Of a stretch of 48,398 nt of DNA, positions 17,443-26,442 are shown in pieces (within the stretch, counting starts at the first letter, position 1; each line of letters opens with the position of its first letter). The translations under genes were made by a program, and so were the position numbers. The notes beneath the pieces were generated by a model. The model worked only from the letters and a program-made list of their open reading frames with translations, was not told where the DNA came from and did no database searches. Origin of the DNA: Flavobacteriaceae bacterium (lineage in GTDB: Bacteria; Bacteroidota; Bacteroidia; Flavobacteriales; Flavobacteriaceae); NCBI GenBank assembly GCA_013215105.1, contig JABSPL010000002.1, positions 1 through 48,398 of the forward strand. The letters are read 5' to 3'.

Positions 17443-20400
17443 ATGAAGAAAATACTAGGTTTAGACTTAGGAACTACCAGTATAGGTTGGGCTTTAGTTA
17501 ACGAAGCAGATAATAAAAGTGAGGTTTCAGAGATATTAAAACTAGGAGTTAGGGTTAATCCATTGTCTTCAGATGAGATAAAAACATTTGAAGAAGGTAA
17601 AGCTCTTACTGTAAACTTGGAAAGAACATTAGCCAGAGGTGCTAGAAGAAACTTACAAAGATTTAAACAAAGGCGAAAATTTCTTATAAAAGAATTAATA
17701 GACTTAGGCTTTATTACCAAAGACACTTCTTTAGCCGAAACAGGTAAACATACAACTCACGATACTCTAAAAGCTAGAGCTAATGCTGTAACCCATAAAA
17801 TAGAAAAGCAAGATTTTGCACGTGTATTACTGGCTATAAACAAAAAGAGAGGTTATAAGAGTAGTAGAAAAGCCAAAAGTAGTGACGAAGGAGAGTTAAT
17901 AGATGGTATGGCTATAGCTAAGATTCTACATGACAAAAACATTACGCCTGGTCAGTTTGTGAATGACTTGATTAATAAAGGAGGTAAATATGTTCCGACA
18001 TTCTACAAATCGGACTTAAGAACTGAGTTTGACAAAATATGGAATTTACATAAAATAGAATACGCCAATGTACTAACTAGTGAGTTTTACGAGAAACTAG
18101 AAGGGCAGGGTAAAGTAGTTACGACTAAGCTATTTTTGAAAGAACACACAATATATACTGCCGAAAACAAAACTAAAGACAAGAAAAAGCAACACTATAT
18201 ATGGAGAGCTAAGGCTGTAAATGAGATATTGAGTTTACCCGAATTAGCTTATGTATTAGTAGAAATAAATAACAATATAAATGGTTCGAGTGCTTATTTG
18301 GGAGAAATAGGAGATAGAAGTAAGGAGCTTTATTTTAATAATAAAACTGTAGGACAGTATCAGTACGAGCAAATAGAAGCTAATAAACATACTAGTCTTA
18401 GGAATCAGGTTTTTTACAGGCAAGATTATTTAGATGAATTTGAAGTTATATGGGATAAGCAAGCTGAGTTTTATTCTGAAATGACCGAAGAGATAAAAAA
18501 AAATATAAGAGATATCGTTATATTTTATCAGCGTAGGTTGAAGTCTCAAAAGCATTTGGTTTCGGATTGTACTTTCGAAAAATATAAAAAAGCTGCGCCA
18601 AAATCGTCTCCTTTGTTTCAAGTATCTAAAGTATGGCAATCGATAAACAAACTAGAGTTTAGAGAAAAGAAAACAGGAACTCCATATGGTTTTGGCGAAG
18701 AGGACAAGGAATTTATATTCGAAGAATTGAATATAAAAGGCAATCTGAAACTAAAGGATATTTTCAAGTCTATTAACCTTAATATAAAAGACTACGATAC
18801 TAAAGATGTAAAAGAGCTAGAAGGTAATAGTACTAATCAGTCACTTTATAAAGCTTACCAGAAGATAGCTATAATAGAAGGTTATGGTGAAGATTGGGAT
18901 AAGAAAACAGCTAGCGAAATAAAAGAAGAAATGAAAGCTGTGTTTACTCAAATAGGAGTAAATATCGATATACTAGAATTTGACAGTTCTACAGAATTAG
19001 ACAAACAGGAAAGTTATAAATTGTGGCATTTGTTGTATTCGGCAGAAGACGATACTAGCGTTTCTAAAGAAGATAAAGTAATATATGGCGATATAGATGT
19101 TTCGCTAAAGAAGGTATTACATAACAAATATGGCTTTAAACCAGAGTATGCTGCTATTATGTCTAACGTGCACTTACAACCAGACTATGGTAGTTTGAGT
19201 TCTAAGGCTCTTAATAAAATAATTCCTTATCTGGAGCAAGGACAGATGTACGATGAAGCTTGCTCTAGTGCTAAATACAGACATTCTAAATGGAAAACTA
19301 AGGAAGAAAAAGAAAATAGAGAGTTAAAGGGTGAGTTAGCTCTTCTGGAAAAAAACTCTCTTAGAAACCCTGTGGTAGAAAAGATACTTAACCAGATGGT
19401 AAATGTAGTAAATGAACTACAAAGCGAATACGGAAAAGTAGATGAAGTACGTATAGAAATGGCTAGGGAGTTGAAAAAATCAGCTAAAGAGAGGAAAGAA
19501 GCTACGGAGGGTATAGCTAGTAGTCAAAAGATAAATGACTCGGCAAGAGATGTTTTAAGGAAATATCCATTTAACTTAGCTAACCCAACTAGAAACGATA
19601 TAATAAAATATAGATTGTACGAAGAACTATCTTTTAACGGATATAAGACTCTTTATACTAATAAGAAAGTAGATAAAGAAATGTTGTTTTCTAAAAACAT
19701 AGAAATAGAACATATAATACCAAAAGCTAGACTTTTTGATGATTCTTTTTCGAACAAGACTTTAGCATTTAGCGATGTTAATGGCGAAAAAGCAGATACA
19801 ACAGCTATTGACTTTATAGAAAACAAACGAACAAGTACTATTAACGAATACAAAGCTAGAATAGAAGATGCTATTAAAGGAAAACATATAAGTAAGACAA
19901 AATACACCAAACTCTTGATGAAAGAGAGTGAAATACCTGATGGATTTATAGATAGAGAGCTTAGGAACACTCAGTATATAGCCAAAAAAGCTAAAGAAAT
20001 GCTAGAGGAAGTAGTAAGAACTGTAAATACTACTACAGGTATAATTACCGATAGACTAAGAAACGATTGGGACATTATAAACGTTATGAAAGAAATATCT
20101 ATACCTAGGTACAGAGCTATAGACCCCAATATGATAATACGTCAAGAGAGGAAAAAGGATAAATATGTAGATATAATAGAAGGTTGGACAAAACGTAACG
20201 ACCACAGACATCACGCTATGGATGCCTTGATAGTGGCTTTTACTAGTTACAATCATGTAAACATATTGAATTTTCTTAATTCTAAAAAAGACGCAGATAA
20301 AAACGATTTATCATTTTATATAAAAGAAATGATGAAAAGATATGGTAAAAATGGTACTGGTTCTAAAAAGTTTATTCCTCCTATGGGTAGTTTTAGGGAA

Positions 20401-21564
20401 GAGGCAAAAAAACATATAGAAGAGATTTTAATTTCTTTTAAAGCTAAAAACAAGGTTGTAACCAAGAATAAAAACAAAACTAAGCTAAAAGGTAAAGATA
20501 AGTATAATATACAAAAATGTTTGACTCCCAGAGGGCAACTGCATAAGGAGACTATATATGGTAAAATGATAGTTCCTGTAAATAAAATAGAAAAAATAGG
20601 AACTAAGTTTGATGCAGATAAAATATCTCAGGTAACTAAACCACTATATAAGCAGTTACTTTTGGAAAGACTGGAACAAAACGGAGGTAATAGTAAAAAA
20701 GCTTTTGGAGGGATTAATACTTTAGCTAAAAAGCCTATATATACTAACGAAGCAAAAACTAAAACCATTCCTGAGAAAGTGAATATTCAGTTTTATGAAA
20801 CCAAATATACTATAAGAAAGGATATAACACATGAACTAAAAGTAGATAAAGTAATAGACAAAGGAATACAACAGATACTTAAAGAAAGGTTAAAAGAATA
20901 TAACAATAAACCCAAAGAGGCTTTTGTTGATTTGGATAAAAACCCTATTTGGTTAGATAAAGAAAAAGGTATTTCTATAAAAAGAGTTACTATACAAGGT
21001 ATAGCCAAAGCAGAAAGCTTACATGACAAAAAAGACAATAATGGAGAGTTGATACTAGATAATGAAGGAAAAACTCAGGCTGTTGATTTTGTAAGTACAG
21101 GCAATAACCATCATGTAGCTATATACGAAGATGAAAAAGGTAAATACCAAGAAAAGGTGGTGTCATTGTTTGAAGCTGTAGCCAGAGTTAATGGAGGCTT
21201 AGGTATAATAGACAAAGAATACAATAAAGATAAAGGATGGAAGTTTTTGTTTACTATGAAGCAAAATGAAATGTTTTTATTCCCTTCTGATGGTTTTGAG
21301 CCTAAAGATATTAGTTTAGATAATTATAAAACTATGAAAGCACAAATAAGTAAGAATTTGTTTAGGGTGCAGAAGATTACTTATTCAGATTATATGTTTG
21401 CTCATCATTTGGAAACTAAAGTAATAACTAATGATGATATGAAAAACAAAAAACAATTAAAAGGTAATTTGTATCATAGAATAAAAAGTACAAATCCTTT
21501 AAAAGGGATAGTCAAAATAAGGATAAATAATATAGGGGAAATAGTAAATATAGGAGAGTATTAG
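17443..21564 (+). CDS. cas9: Cas9 endonuclease, type II-C
   Basis: 1373 residues, the usual size of large Bacteroidota II-C Cas9 proteins. RuvC-I is ILGLDLGTTSIGWALV with D8. The arginine-rich bridge helix is RGARRNLQRFKQRR (about 66-79). RuvC-II is VRIEMARE with E672. HNH is IEIEHIIP with H757 and a conserved Asn at about 780. RuvC-III is DHRHHAMDALIVA with H924 and D927. All catalytic residues are therefore present and the protein should cut both strands of targets matching the spacers. The PAM-interacting region is the C-terminal 300 residues; its specificity cannot be read here. The cas1-cas2 pair lies downstream, and csn2 and cas4 are absent, which defines II-C. Its last 30 bases recur after the HTH gene. 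Confidence 0.97.
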   Translation: MKKILGLDLGTTSIGWALVNEADNKSEVSEILKLGVRVNPLSSDEIKTFEEGKALTVNLERTLARGARRNLQRFKQRRKFLIKELIDLGFITKDTSLAETGKHTTHDTLKARANAVTHKIEKQDFARVLLAINKKRGYKSSRKAKSSDEGELIDGMAIAKILHDKNITPGQFVNDLINKGGKYVPTFYKSDLRTEFDKIWNLHKIEYANVLTSEFYEKLEGQGKVVTTKLFLKEHTIYTAENKTKDKKKQHYIWRAKAVNEILSLPELAYVLVEINNNINGSSAYLGEIGDRSKELYFNNKTVGQYQYEQIEANKHTSLRNQVFYRQDYLDEFEVIWDKQAEFYSEMTEEIKKNIRDIVIFYQRRLKSQKHLVSDCTFEKYKKAAPKSSPLFQVSKVWQSINKLEFREKKTGTPYGFGEEDKEFIFEELNIKGNLKLKDIFKSINLNIKDYDTKDVKELEGNSTNQSLYKAYQKIAIIEGYGEDWDKKTASEIKEEMKAVFTQIGVNIDILEFDSSTELDKQESYKLWHLLYSAEDDTSVSKEDKVIYGDIDVSLKKVLHNKYGFKPEYAAIMSNVHLQPDYGSLSSKALNKIIPYLEQGQMYDEACSSAKYRHSKWKTKEEKENRELKGELALLEKNSLRNPVVEKILNQMVNVVNELQSEYGKVDEVRIEMARELKKSAKERKEATEGIASSQKINDSARDVLRKYPFNLANPTRNDIIKYRLYEELSFNGYKTLYTNKKVDKEMLFSKNIEIEHIIPKARLFDDSFSNKTLAFSDVNGEKADTTAIDFIENKRTSTINEYKARIEDAIKGKHISKTKYTKLLMKESEIPDGFIDRELRNTQYIAKKAKEMLEEVVRTVNTTTGIITDRLRNDWDIINVMKEISIPRYRAIDPNMIIRQERKKDKYVDIIEGWTKRNDHRHHAMDALIVAFTSYNHVNILNFLNSKKDADKNDLSFYIKEMMKRYGKNGTGSKKFIPPMGSFREEAKKHIEEILISFKAKNKVVTKNKNKTKLKGKDKYNIQKCLTPRGQLHKETIYGKMIVPVNKIEKIGTKFDADKISQVTKPLYKQLLLERLEQNGGNSKKAFGGINTLAKKPIYTNEAKTKTIPEKVNIQFYETKYTIRKDITHELKVDKVIDKGIQQILKERLKEYNNKPKEAFVDLDKNPIWLDKEKGISIKRVTIQGIAKAESLHDKKDNNGELILDNEGKTQAVDFVSTGNNHHVAIYEDEKGKYQEKVVSLFEAVARVNGGLGIIDKEYNKDKGWKFLFTMKQNEMFLFPSDGFEPKDISLDNYKTMKAQISKNLFRVQKITYSDYMFAHHLETKVITNDDMKNKKQLKGNLYHRIKSTNPLKGIVKIRINNIGEIVNIGEY

Positions 21565-21578
21565 TTGTTTGAATAAAA
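21541..21578 (+). repeat. Direct repeat copy 1 (cas9 3' end)
   Basis: Covers the last eight codons of cas9, its stop and 14 bases beyond. It matches 21885-21922 at 36 of 38 positions. The two copies bracket the HTH gene. Confidence 0.9.
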
Positions 21579-21587
21579 GAAAATGAA

Positions 21588-21857
21588 ATGAAAAACTACA
21601 AGCAATCATCAAAGAAAGATCATGAGATAATTTTAAAATTTCTAAAGGATAGAATGAAAGACCAAAAAATAACACAAAAAAAACTAGCTGAAATTACAGG
21701 AGTAAGTGTAGGCAGTCTTATACGTTATTTTAGTAGTGAAACTCAGATGCCTTTAGGCTTATACTTGGAGATTTTAGGAGTACTGGAATTACGTCCTTAT
21801 TTAGTACCTAAAGAAATGGACAAAATAGGCATGAAAAGCGTACACTATTTCGATTAA
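21588..21857 (+). CDS. Small XRE-type helix-turn-helix protein inside the cas operon
   Basis: 89 residues starting at ATG 21588, 23 bases after the cas9 stop. Residues about 28-60 form a Cro/CI-type helix-turn-helix: KKLAEITGVSVGSLIRYFS has the expected A-x3-G-x-S pattern of turn and recognition helix. Helices on each side are short and there is no second domain, so it would bind DNA as a dimer if at all. It lies between cas9 and cas1, a place normally empty in II-C operons, and is flanked by a 38-bp duplication of the cas9 3' end. I infer insertion and a possible role as regulator of cas1-cas2. An antitoxin or an orphan phage-type repressor are alternatives. Confidence 0.8.
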   Translation: MKNYKQSSKKDHEIILKFLKDRMKDQKITQKKLAEITGVSVGSLIRYFSSETQMPLGLYLEILGVLELRPYLVPKEMDKIGMKSVHYFD

Positions 21858-21884
21858 AAACGAGTAATAAATAATAGAGAAAAA

Positions 21885-21922
21885 ATAGTTAATATAGGAG
21901 AGTATTATTTGTTTGAATAAAA
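21885..21922 (+). repeat. Direct repeat copy 2 (relic of the cas9 3' end)
   Basis: 36 of 38 bases identical to 21541-21578, including codons for the Cas9 ending IVNIGEY, but with the stop TAG changed to TAT. It is not part of a gene. Confidence 0.9.
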
Positions 21923-21945
21923 TTAATGAAGAGTAAAAATTAGTT

Positions 21946-21987
21946 ATAGCTGTTTTTTGATTATATTTATAGTTAAAAAATAGCTAT
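21946..21987 (+). promoter_or_regulatory. 13-bp hairpin directly before the cas1 start codon
   Basis: ATAGCTGTTTTTT (21946-21958) and AAAAAATAGCTAT (21975-21987) pair along all 13 positions (one G-U in RNA) around a 16-base loop. The right arm ends two bases before ATG 21990, where ribosomes must bind. It could be an RNA structure limiting Cas1 translation or a DNA operator for the HTH protein encoded just upstream; a chance A+T-rich palindrome cannot be excluded. Confidence 0.6.
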
Positions 21988-21989
21988 TT

Positions 21990-22877
21990 ATGATAAAAAG
22001 AACAGTGTATATAGGTAATCCAGCCTATTTGAAATTAAGAAATGGACAGTTAGTAGTACAAGAGCCAGAAGGAGATATAAAAGGAACTGTACCTATAGAA
22101 GATATAGCAATGCTAATGCTCGATAATTACAGGATAACCATAAGTAATCAGTTACTTATACAATTACAATCTAATAATTCGGTAGTCATTAGTTGTGATG
22201 CTCAACACCTTCCCTTTGGAATGATGTTACCCTTATATGGGCATACAGAATATTCCGAAAAACTAAAATATCAGCTAAATGTAGCCGAACCACTCAAAAA
22301 ACAACTTTGGAAGCAAACTATAGTTTCTAAGATAAAGAATCAAGAGTTTGTTCTTAAAAAATCGAAAAGAGAGTTCGAAAGAATGTCTTATTATATAGAA
22401 AATATAAAAAGCGGAGATACTAGCAATATGGAAGCTAAAGCAGCTAAGTATTATTGGAAAAACATAACAGATGGTTTCATAAGAGACAGAGAAGGTTCTG
22501 CTCCTAATAATTTTCTGAATTTCACTTATTCGGTATTGCGTAGTATAGTCGCAAGAGCTTTGGTGAGTAGTGGCTTGTTGCCCGTTTTAGGTATATTTCA
22601 TAAGAATAAATACAATCCTTACTGTTTGGCTGATGATATAATGGAACCCTACAGACCCTTTGCAGATAAATTAGTTTTTGACTGCGTAAACAAATATGGA
22701 GAAATAGAAAAACTAAGCAAAGAGCATAAGGAATATTTACTAAGTATAGCAACTCACGATGTAGTGATAGACAAAGTAAACCGACCTTTGATGGTTGCCG
22801 TAAGCATAACTACAGCTAGTTTGTACAAATGCTATACTGGAGAAAGAAGAACTATAAAATACCCGACGTTTGTATAA
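21990..22877 (+). CDS. cas1: Cas1 integrase, type II
   Basis: 295 residues, the normal length. The N-terminal beta domain includes RTVYIGNPAYLKLRNGQLVV. The C-terminal helical domain carries the metal ligands E148 (SNMEAKAAKYYW), H204 (GIFHKNKYNPY) and E219 (LADDIMEPYRP). With Cas2 it captures prespacers and integrates them at a repeat; in type II systems Cas9 and tracrRNA also help select PAM-flanked DNA. A hairpin precedes the start. It is followed 15 bases later by cas2. Confidence 0.96.
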   Translation: MIKRTVYIGNPAYLKLRNGQLVVQEPEGDIKGTVPIEDIAMLMLDNYRITISNQLLIQLQSNNSVVISCDAQHLPFGMMLPLYGHTEYSEKLKYQLNVAEPLKKQLWKQTIVSKIKNQEFVLKKSKREFERMSYYIENIKSGDTSNMEAKAAKYYWKNITDGFIRDREGSAPNNFLNFTYSVLRSIVARALVSSGLLPVLGIFHKNKYNPYCLADDIMEPYRPFADKLVFDCVNKYGEIEKLSKEHKEYLLSIATHDVVIDKVNRPLMVAVSITTASLYKCYTGERRTIKYPTFV

Positions 22878-22892
22878 AAAAACAATTATGAC

Positions 22893-23234
22893 ATGCAACA
22901 TCAACAAAACTATAGTAATTATAAAATTATGTGGATATTAGTATCTTTCGATTTACCAACCAATACCAAAAAGGAGAGAAAAATAGCTTCTAGGTTCAGA
23001 AAAAACTTGATAGAAGACGGCTTTGTAATGTTTCAGTATTCTATATATATGAGACATTGTAATAGTAGAGAAAATGCAGAGGTACATAAAAGACGAGTCA
23101 GGAGTTTGTTACCTGAGCAGGGAAAAGTAAGCGTTTTGGCTATTACCGACAAACAGTTCGGTAATATGGAAATATATCACGGTATAAAAGAGGTAGATAA
23201 ACCAGGAGGAAGTAAGCAATTAACTTTGTTCTAG
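22893..23234 (+). CDS. cas2: Cas2, partner of Cas1
   Basis: 113 residues from ATG 22893, or 101 from ATG 22929 (MWILVSFDLP), which matches the usual Cas2 start more closely. The ferredoxin-like fold shows VSFDLPTNTKKERK with the conserved Asp (D20 from the first Met), FVMFQYSIYMRHC and the C-terminal ITDKQFGNMEIY strand. It is the structural core of the Cas1-Cas2 integrase. It is the last gene of the operon; a strong terminator follows. Confidence 0.94.
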   Translation: MQHQQNYSNYKIMWILVSFDLPTNTKKERKIASRFRKNLIEDGFVMFQYSIYMRHCNSRENAEVHKRRVRSLLPEQGKVSVLAITDKQFGNMEIYHGIKEVDKPGGSKQLTLF

Positions 23235-23247
23235 GATAGAAAAAACG

Positions 23248-23287
23248 AAAATCCTATCATATAACATTTAATATATGATAGGATTTT
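23248..23287. terminator. Terminator of the cas operon
   Basis: Perfect 15-bp stem AAAATCCTATCATAT/ATATGATAGGATTTT around a 10-base loop, followed by T. Its A-tract on the other side could also stop the leftward CRISPR transcript. Confidence 0.9.
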
Positions 23288-23310
23288 TACATTTTCAGAA
23301 ATCAGCTGAA

Positions 23311-23329
23311 AGCTTTGCTAGGCAAGGCT
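23311..23329. other. Hairpin next to the CRISPR array
   Basis: AGCTTTGC-tag-GCAAGGCT, eight pairs (one G-U), between the operon terminator and the first repeat. It lies beyond the array in the direction of crRNA transcription. Role unknown. Confidence 0.5.
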
Positions 23330-23339
23330 TAGAGTTGAC

Positions 23340-23543
23340 GTTGCTATTGCTCACGCAATATAATGAAATTTAGACAACAATTCACAACTGTACATGACGC
23401 ATTAATTTCATTCTTCCAGTTGCTATTGCTCACGCAATATAATGTTGTTAGACAACAATTCACAACTTGGTGCTGAAACAATAACAAGTCTAAATGTTGC
23501 TATTGCTCACGCAATATAATGTTGTTAGACAACAATTCACAGC
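23340..23543 (-). CRISPR. CRISPR array 1 (cas-proximal): three repeats, two spacers
   Basis: Repeats at 23340-23388 (49 bp), 23419-23466 (48) and 23496-23543 (48); spacers 23389-23418 (30) and 23467-23495 (29). In crRNA orientation (- strand, judged from tracrRNA pairing) the repeat starts GTTGTGAATTGTTGTC and ends GAGCAATAGCAAC. The first repeat differs in the middle and the third has one base changed at its start. The side where a leader should be (above 23543) is the 3' end of a coding gene, whose stop is nine bases away. I found no match to the spacers in this window. Confidence 0.97.
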
Positions 23544-23551
23544 TATAAATT

Positions 23552-25417
23552 TCAATAATTTATATAGAGCCATCCTAATTCATTTTTCATACCTTTAGAA
23601 TTAAATGATATAGTGTAATAATAAGGGCCTACTGGTAATTTATTGTTATTTCCATTTATATTATTACTTCCGCCCCATGTGTTTATATAACCCTTCTTTT
23701 CGTAGACAAGAACATTATCTCTATTGTAAATTTTTACAATATTATTAGGGTACATTTCTATTTTTGCTATAATCCATATTTCATTCAATCCATCATCATT
23801 AGGAGAAATAGCGTAGGTAATGTCATTTCTAACAAAATTATTATGCGTTATATCGTCGGTATTACTTCCTCCTCCTTCTTCTCCTTCTTCTCCTTCTTCT
23901 CCTTCTTCTTCTTCTTCTTCTTCTTCACTAATATCATTGTCTGATTCATTATCAATTATTATTGATTGTTTTACTATACTACTGTTTCCTTGTTGGTCCG
24001 TGAATATCCATAATATAGATGTATTTTCCTCTATAGGAAAATCAGTTATGGTAGTGGCCGTTATAGTACCTGTATCACAATTATCTTTAGTAGTGGGTTT
24101 TTCTATCTCATATATAGAAGTATTACTGACTATTTTAGGAAGATTAATTTCATCAATATAAGGAGGGGTAATATCTTCTATAGTTATACTTTGTGTTTGA
24201 CTATTAGTGTTTCCCGACGAATCTTTATATTCCCAGGTTAATACAGTGCTTTGTGTTATAGGAAATTTAGTTTTTGTAGTAGCTATTATAATGTTTGCAT
24301 CGTGATTATCGGTAGCAGTAGGTGGGTTTATAGAGTATATTATACATTCTTGATTAATTACATTCAGATTGTTTAAATCAGCAACAGGAGGAGTTATATC
24401 ATATATAAATCTATATATATTCGATTCTACATTGTCTATATGAGTTATGTCTTTGACCGTATTTTCGTTTAGCTTTATGCTAACCTCTCCGTCTTCTATA
24501 GGTTTTAGTTTTATAGTGAAATTTATATTGTCGGTTGTTTGTAGCTTATATATATTAGTATTTGTAATAGAGAAATCGGATAGTTCCAATCCCGATACTT
24601 TTTCACTAAAAACAATATTTACTACAACCTCTTCAGATGAAGTAATAGTATCATCTCCTGTAATCTCTACAGAGGGAGCTTCACATTCTAATACATAAGT
24701 TGCTTGGCTGTCTTTTGACCAATTTTCATAAAGCTCTGCTTCAGATATATTACCAACCTTTATGCAATATAAGTCGGTATTATCATGAATCCAGAAATAT
24801 TCTAGTTTTATATTCTTAGAAACATCTAGACTTGTTAGTTGATTCTTAAAACAAAATAAATCTACCAATGCAGTATTCTTAGAAACATCTAGACTTGGTA
24901 GTTGATTACGAAAACAAGATAGTTTTACCAATGCCGTATTCATAGAAACATCTAGGATTGTTAGTTTATTACTAGAACAACCTAATGTCTTAAGTTTATA
25001 GTTCTTAGAAACATCTAGGCTTGGTAGTTGATTGCTAGAACAAGATAGATATCTCAATGCCGTATTCTTAGAAACATCTAGGATTGTTAGTTTATTATTA
25101 TAACAAAGCAAGTCTATCAATGCAGTGTTCTTAGAAACATCTAGGCTTTTTAGTTTATTACTAGAACAATTTAATTCCTCTAACATCTCAAAACCCTCTA
25201 TACCCGTCAAGTCTTCTATGTCATAGTTACGAATATTTAGAACGGTAATATTCCTAATATTATCAGTAAGCACCTCATTATCATCTATGTTCAAATCATC
25301 TAAACCAATATCTATTAGGGCTTTAACAAAATTTTTGTCTGGTATTGAGGTGTATTCTTGTGATTGTGAGTGGCAATATGTAGATATAATGAATAATAAT
25401 AAAAAAATCTCTCTCAT
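23552..25417 (-). CDS. Leucine-rich-repeat cargo protein with T9SS type B domain
   Basis: 621 residues. Signal peptide MREIFLLLFIISTYCHSQSQ. About residues 75-215 hold six or seven 21-residue BspA-like leucine-rich repeats with the pattern LDVSKNTALxxLxCxxNQL, visible in DNA as 63-bp tandem units. Next come an Ig-like domain (about 245-335), two HYR-like domains, and an acidic linker of Glu and Gly. The C-terminus (YAISPNDDGLNEIW ... VKIYNRDNVLVYE ... GPYYYTISF) is the CHU_C type B sorting domain. It should be exported by T9SS and held at the surface with its PorP/SprF partner encoded just upstream. Ligand unknown. Its stop abuts CRISPR array 1. Confidence 0.9.
   Translation of the reverse strand: MREIFLLLFIISTYCHSQSQEYTSIPDKNFVKALIDIGLDDLNIDDNEVLTDNIRNITVLNIRNYDIEDLTGIEGFEMLEELNCSSNKLKSLDVSKNTALIDLLCYNNKLTILDVSKNTALRYLSCSSNQLPSLDVSKNYKLKTLGCSSNKLTILDVSMNTALVKLSCFRNQLPSLDVSKNTALVDLFCFKNQLTSLDVSKNIKLEYFWIHDNTDLYCIKVGNISEAELYENWSKDSQATYVLECEAPSVEITGDDTITSSEEVVVNIVFSEKVSGLELSDFSITNTNIYKLQTTDNINFTIKLKPIEDGEVSIKLNENTVKDITHIDNVESNIYRFIYDITPPVADLNNLNVINQECIIYSINPPTATDNHDANIIIATTKTKFPITQSTVLTWEYKDSSGNTNSQTQSITIEDITPPYIDEINLPKIVSNTSIYEIEKPTTKDNCDTGTITATTITDFPIEENTSILWIFTDQQGNSSIVKQSIIIDNESDNDISEEEEEEEEGEEGEEGEEGGGSNTDDITHNNFVRNDITYAISPNDDGLNEIWIIAKIEMYPNNIVKIYNRDNVLVYEKKGYINTWGGSNNINGNNNKLPVGPYYYTISFNSKGMKNELGWLYINY
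23871..23929. repeat. Triplet repeat coding for the Glu/Gly linker
   Basis: Pure TTC/TCC triplets on the + strand, coding Glu and Gly runs in the LRR protein. Because the unit is three bases, slippage changes linker length without breaking the frame. Confidence 0.85.
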
Positions 25418-25524
25418 AACTTATTGTTTTTCAGGTAAGTAATGCAAATATACGGATAATTATATAGTTTTACAAATACTAAACGCTGTTTATCAGTAAG
25501 TTACGTTTATTGTTTTAAGAAAAT

Positions 25525-26388
25525 TCATTTCCATAGGTACTTTAAATTAAAAGATATGGAATTATTAAATCCTTTTACTTTAACTGAAGACACCTCCGTT
25601 TTGTAAGCAAAGCTGAGTTCTAAATTGGGCATTATATAATAAGAAAAATAATACGAGCTATAATTTTCTAACACATAATTAGTACCTAGTTTAATTTGAT
25701 TTTTAAAACTACCAACTACCGATATATTGTAAAATGGATCTATGCCCTCTACATTTTTCATCATAAATGAAGTGGTTATATCTAAATTATTATTTAGTTT
25801 CGATATATATCCACCTCCTATATAGTAATATAAATTGTCTATAAAGCTATTTAAAGAATTAGTATTCACTTTATATTTGTTATTTTTTAAAATATTAGGC
25901 ATAGATATACTTATATAGTATCTATCATTATGAAGATAAGCTCCTAAGCCAAATCGTAAATCGGAATAACTTTCATTTTCGGTAAAAAGAGGGTCGTATT
26001 TAGGTGCTCCTAAATTAATAAGGTCTATAACGTAAAAATCTACACCTGTTTTTAGCCCCAAATACAAATTAGTGTAATTTGATAATTTAAGCTTATAAGT
26101 AAAATCAAATGCTAAACCGGTTTCTTTTAATACATGAATAACATTATTAACTACTGACAATCCTATATATGTGTTTCTTCTAAAAGGGCTTTTATAATGT
26201 AATGTTTTGGTTTTCGGAGAATTAATAAGATCAATATATCTACTCTCATAACTGATATTTACAGTTTTATAATCATCAATAGCTATATAGGCAGGGTTTA
26301 TTATACTTTTATTAAAAGTATAATCTTGTTGAGCAAATATGCTAAAAGGTATAATATTTAGTATTATAATTTTTTTTATTAATTTCAT
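25525..26388 (-). CDS. PorP/SprF family outer-membrane protein
   Basis: 287 residues with signal peptide MKLIKKIIILNIIPFSIFAQ. Family hallmarks are QQDYTFNKSIINPAYIA near the N-terminus, followed by repeated barrel strands (NTYIGLSVVNNV, SDLRFGLGAYL, NDRYYISISMPNIL). PorP/SprF proteins are paired with type B T9SS cargo and are needed for its export or attachment. Here the cargo gene lies 107 bases downstream on the same strand, the expected order. The pair stands between two CRISPR arrays. Confidence 0.9.
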   Translation of the reverse strand: MKLIKKIIILNIIPFSIFAQQDYTFNKSIINPAYIAIDDYKTVNISYESRYIDLINSPKTKTLHYKSPFRRNTYIGLSVVNNVIHVLKETGLAFDFTYKLKLSNYTNLYLGLKTGVDFYVIDLINLGAPKYDPLFTENESYSDLRFGLGAYLHNDRYYISISMPNILKNNKYKVNTNSLNSFIDNLYYYIGGGYISKLNNNLDITTSFMMKNVEGIDPFYNISVVGSFKNQIKLGTNYVLENYSSYYFSYYIMPNLELSFAYKTEVSSVKVKGFNNSISFNLKYLWK

Positions 26389-26442
26389 ATTGCAATAATC
26401 AATATCCTTTATATTTTTTTAATATAAAGATATGATAAAAAA

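Noticed and set aside
21588-21857. HTH gene as a toxin-antitoxin antitoxin
   Set aside because: No small toxin-like gene lies next to it; neighbours are cas9 and cas1.
23820-24161. Serine/proline-rich open frame on the + strand opposite the LRR gene
   Set aside because: It is the mirror of the Glu/Gly triplet repeat and has no start signal or independent coding features.
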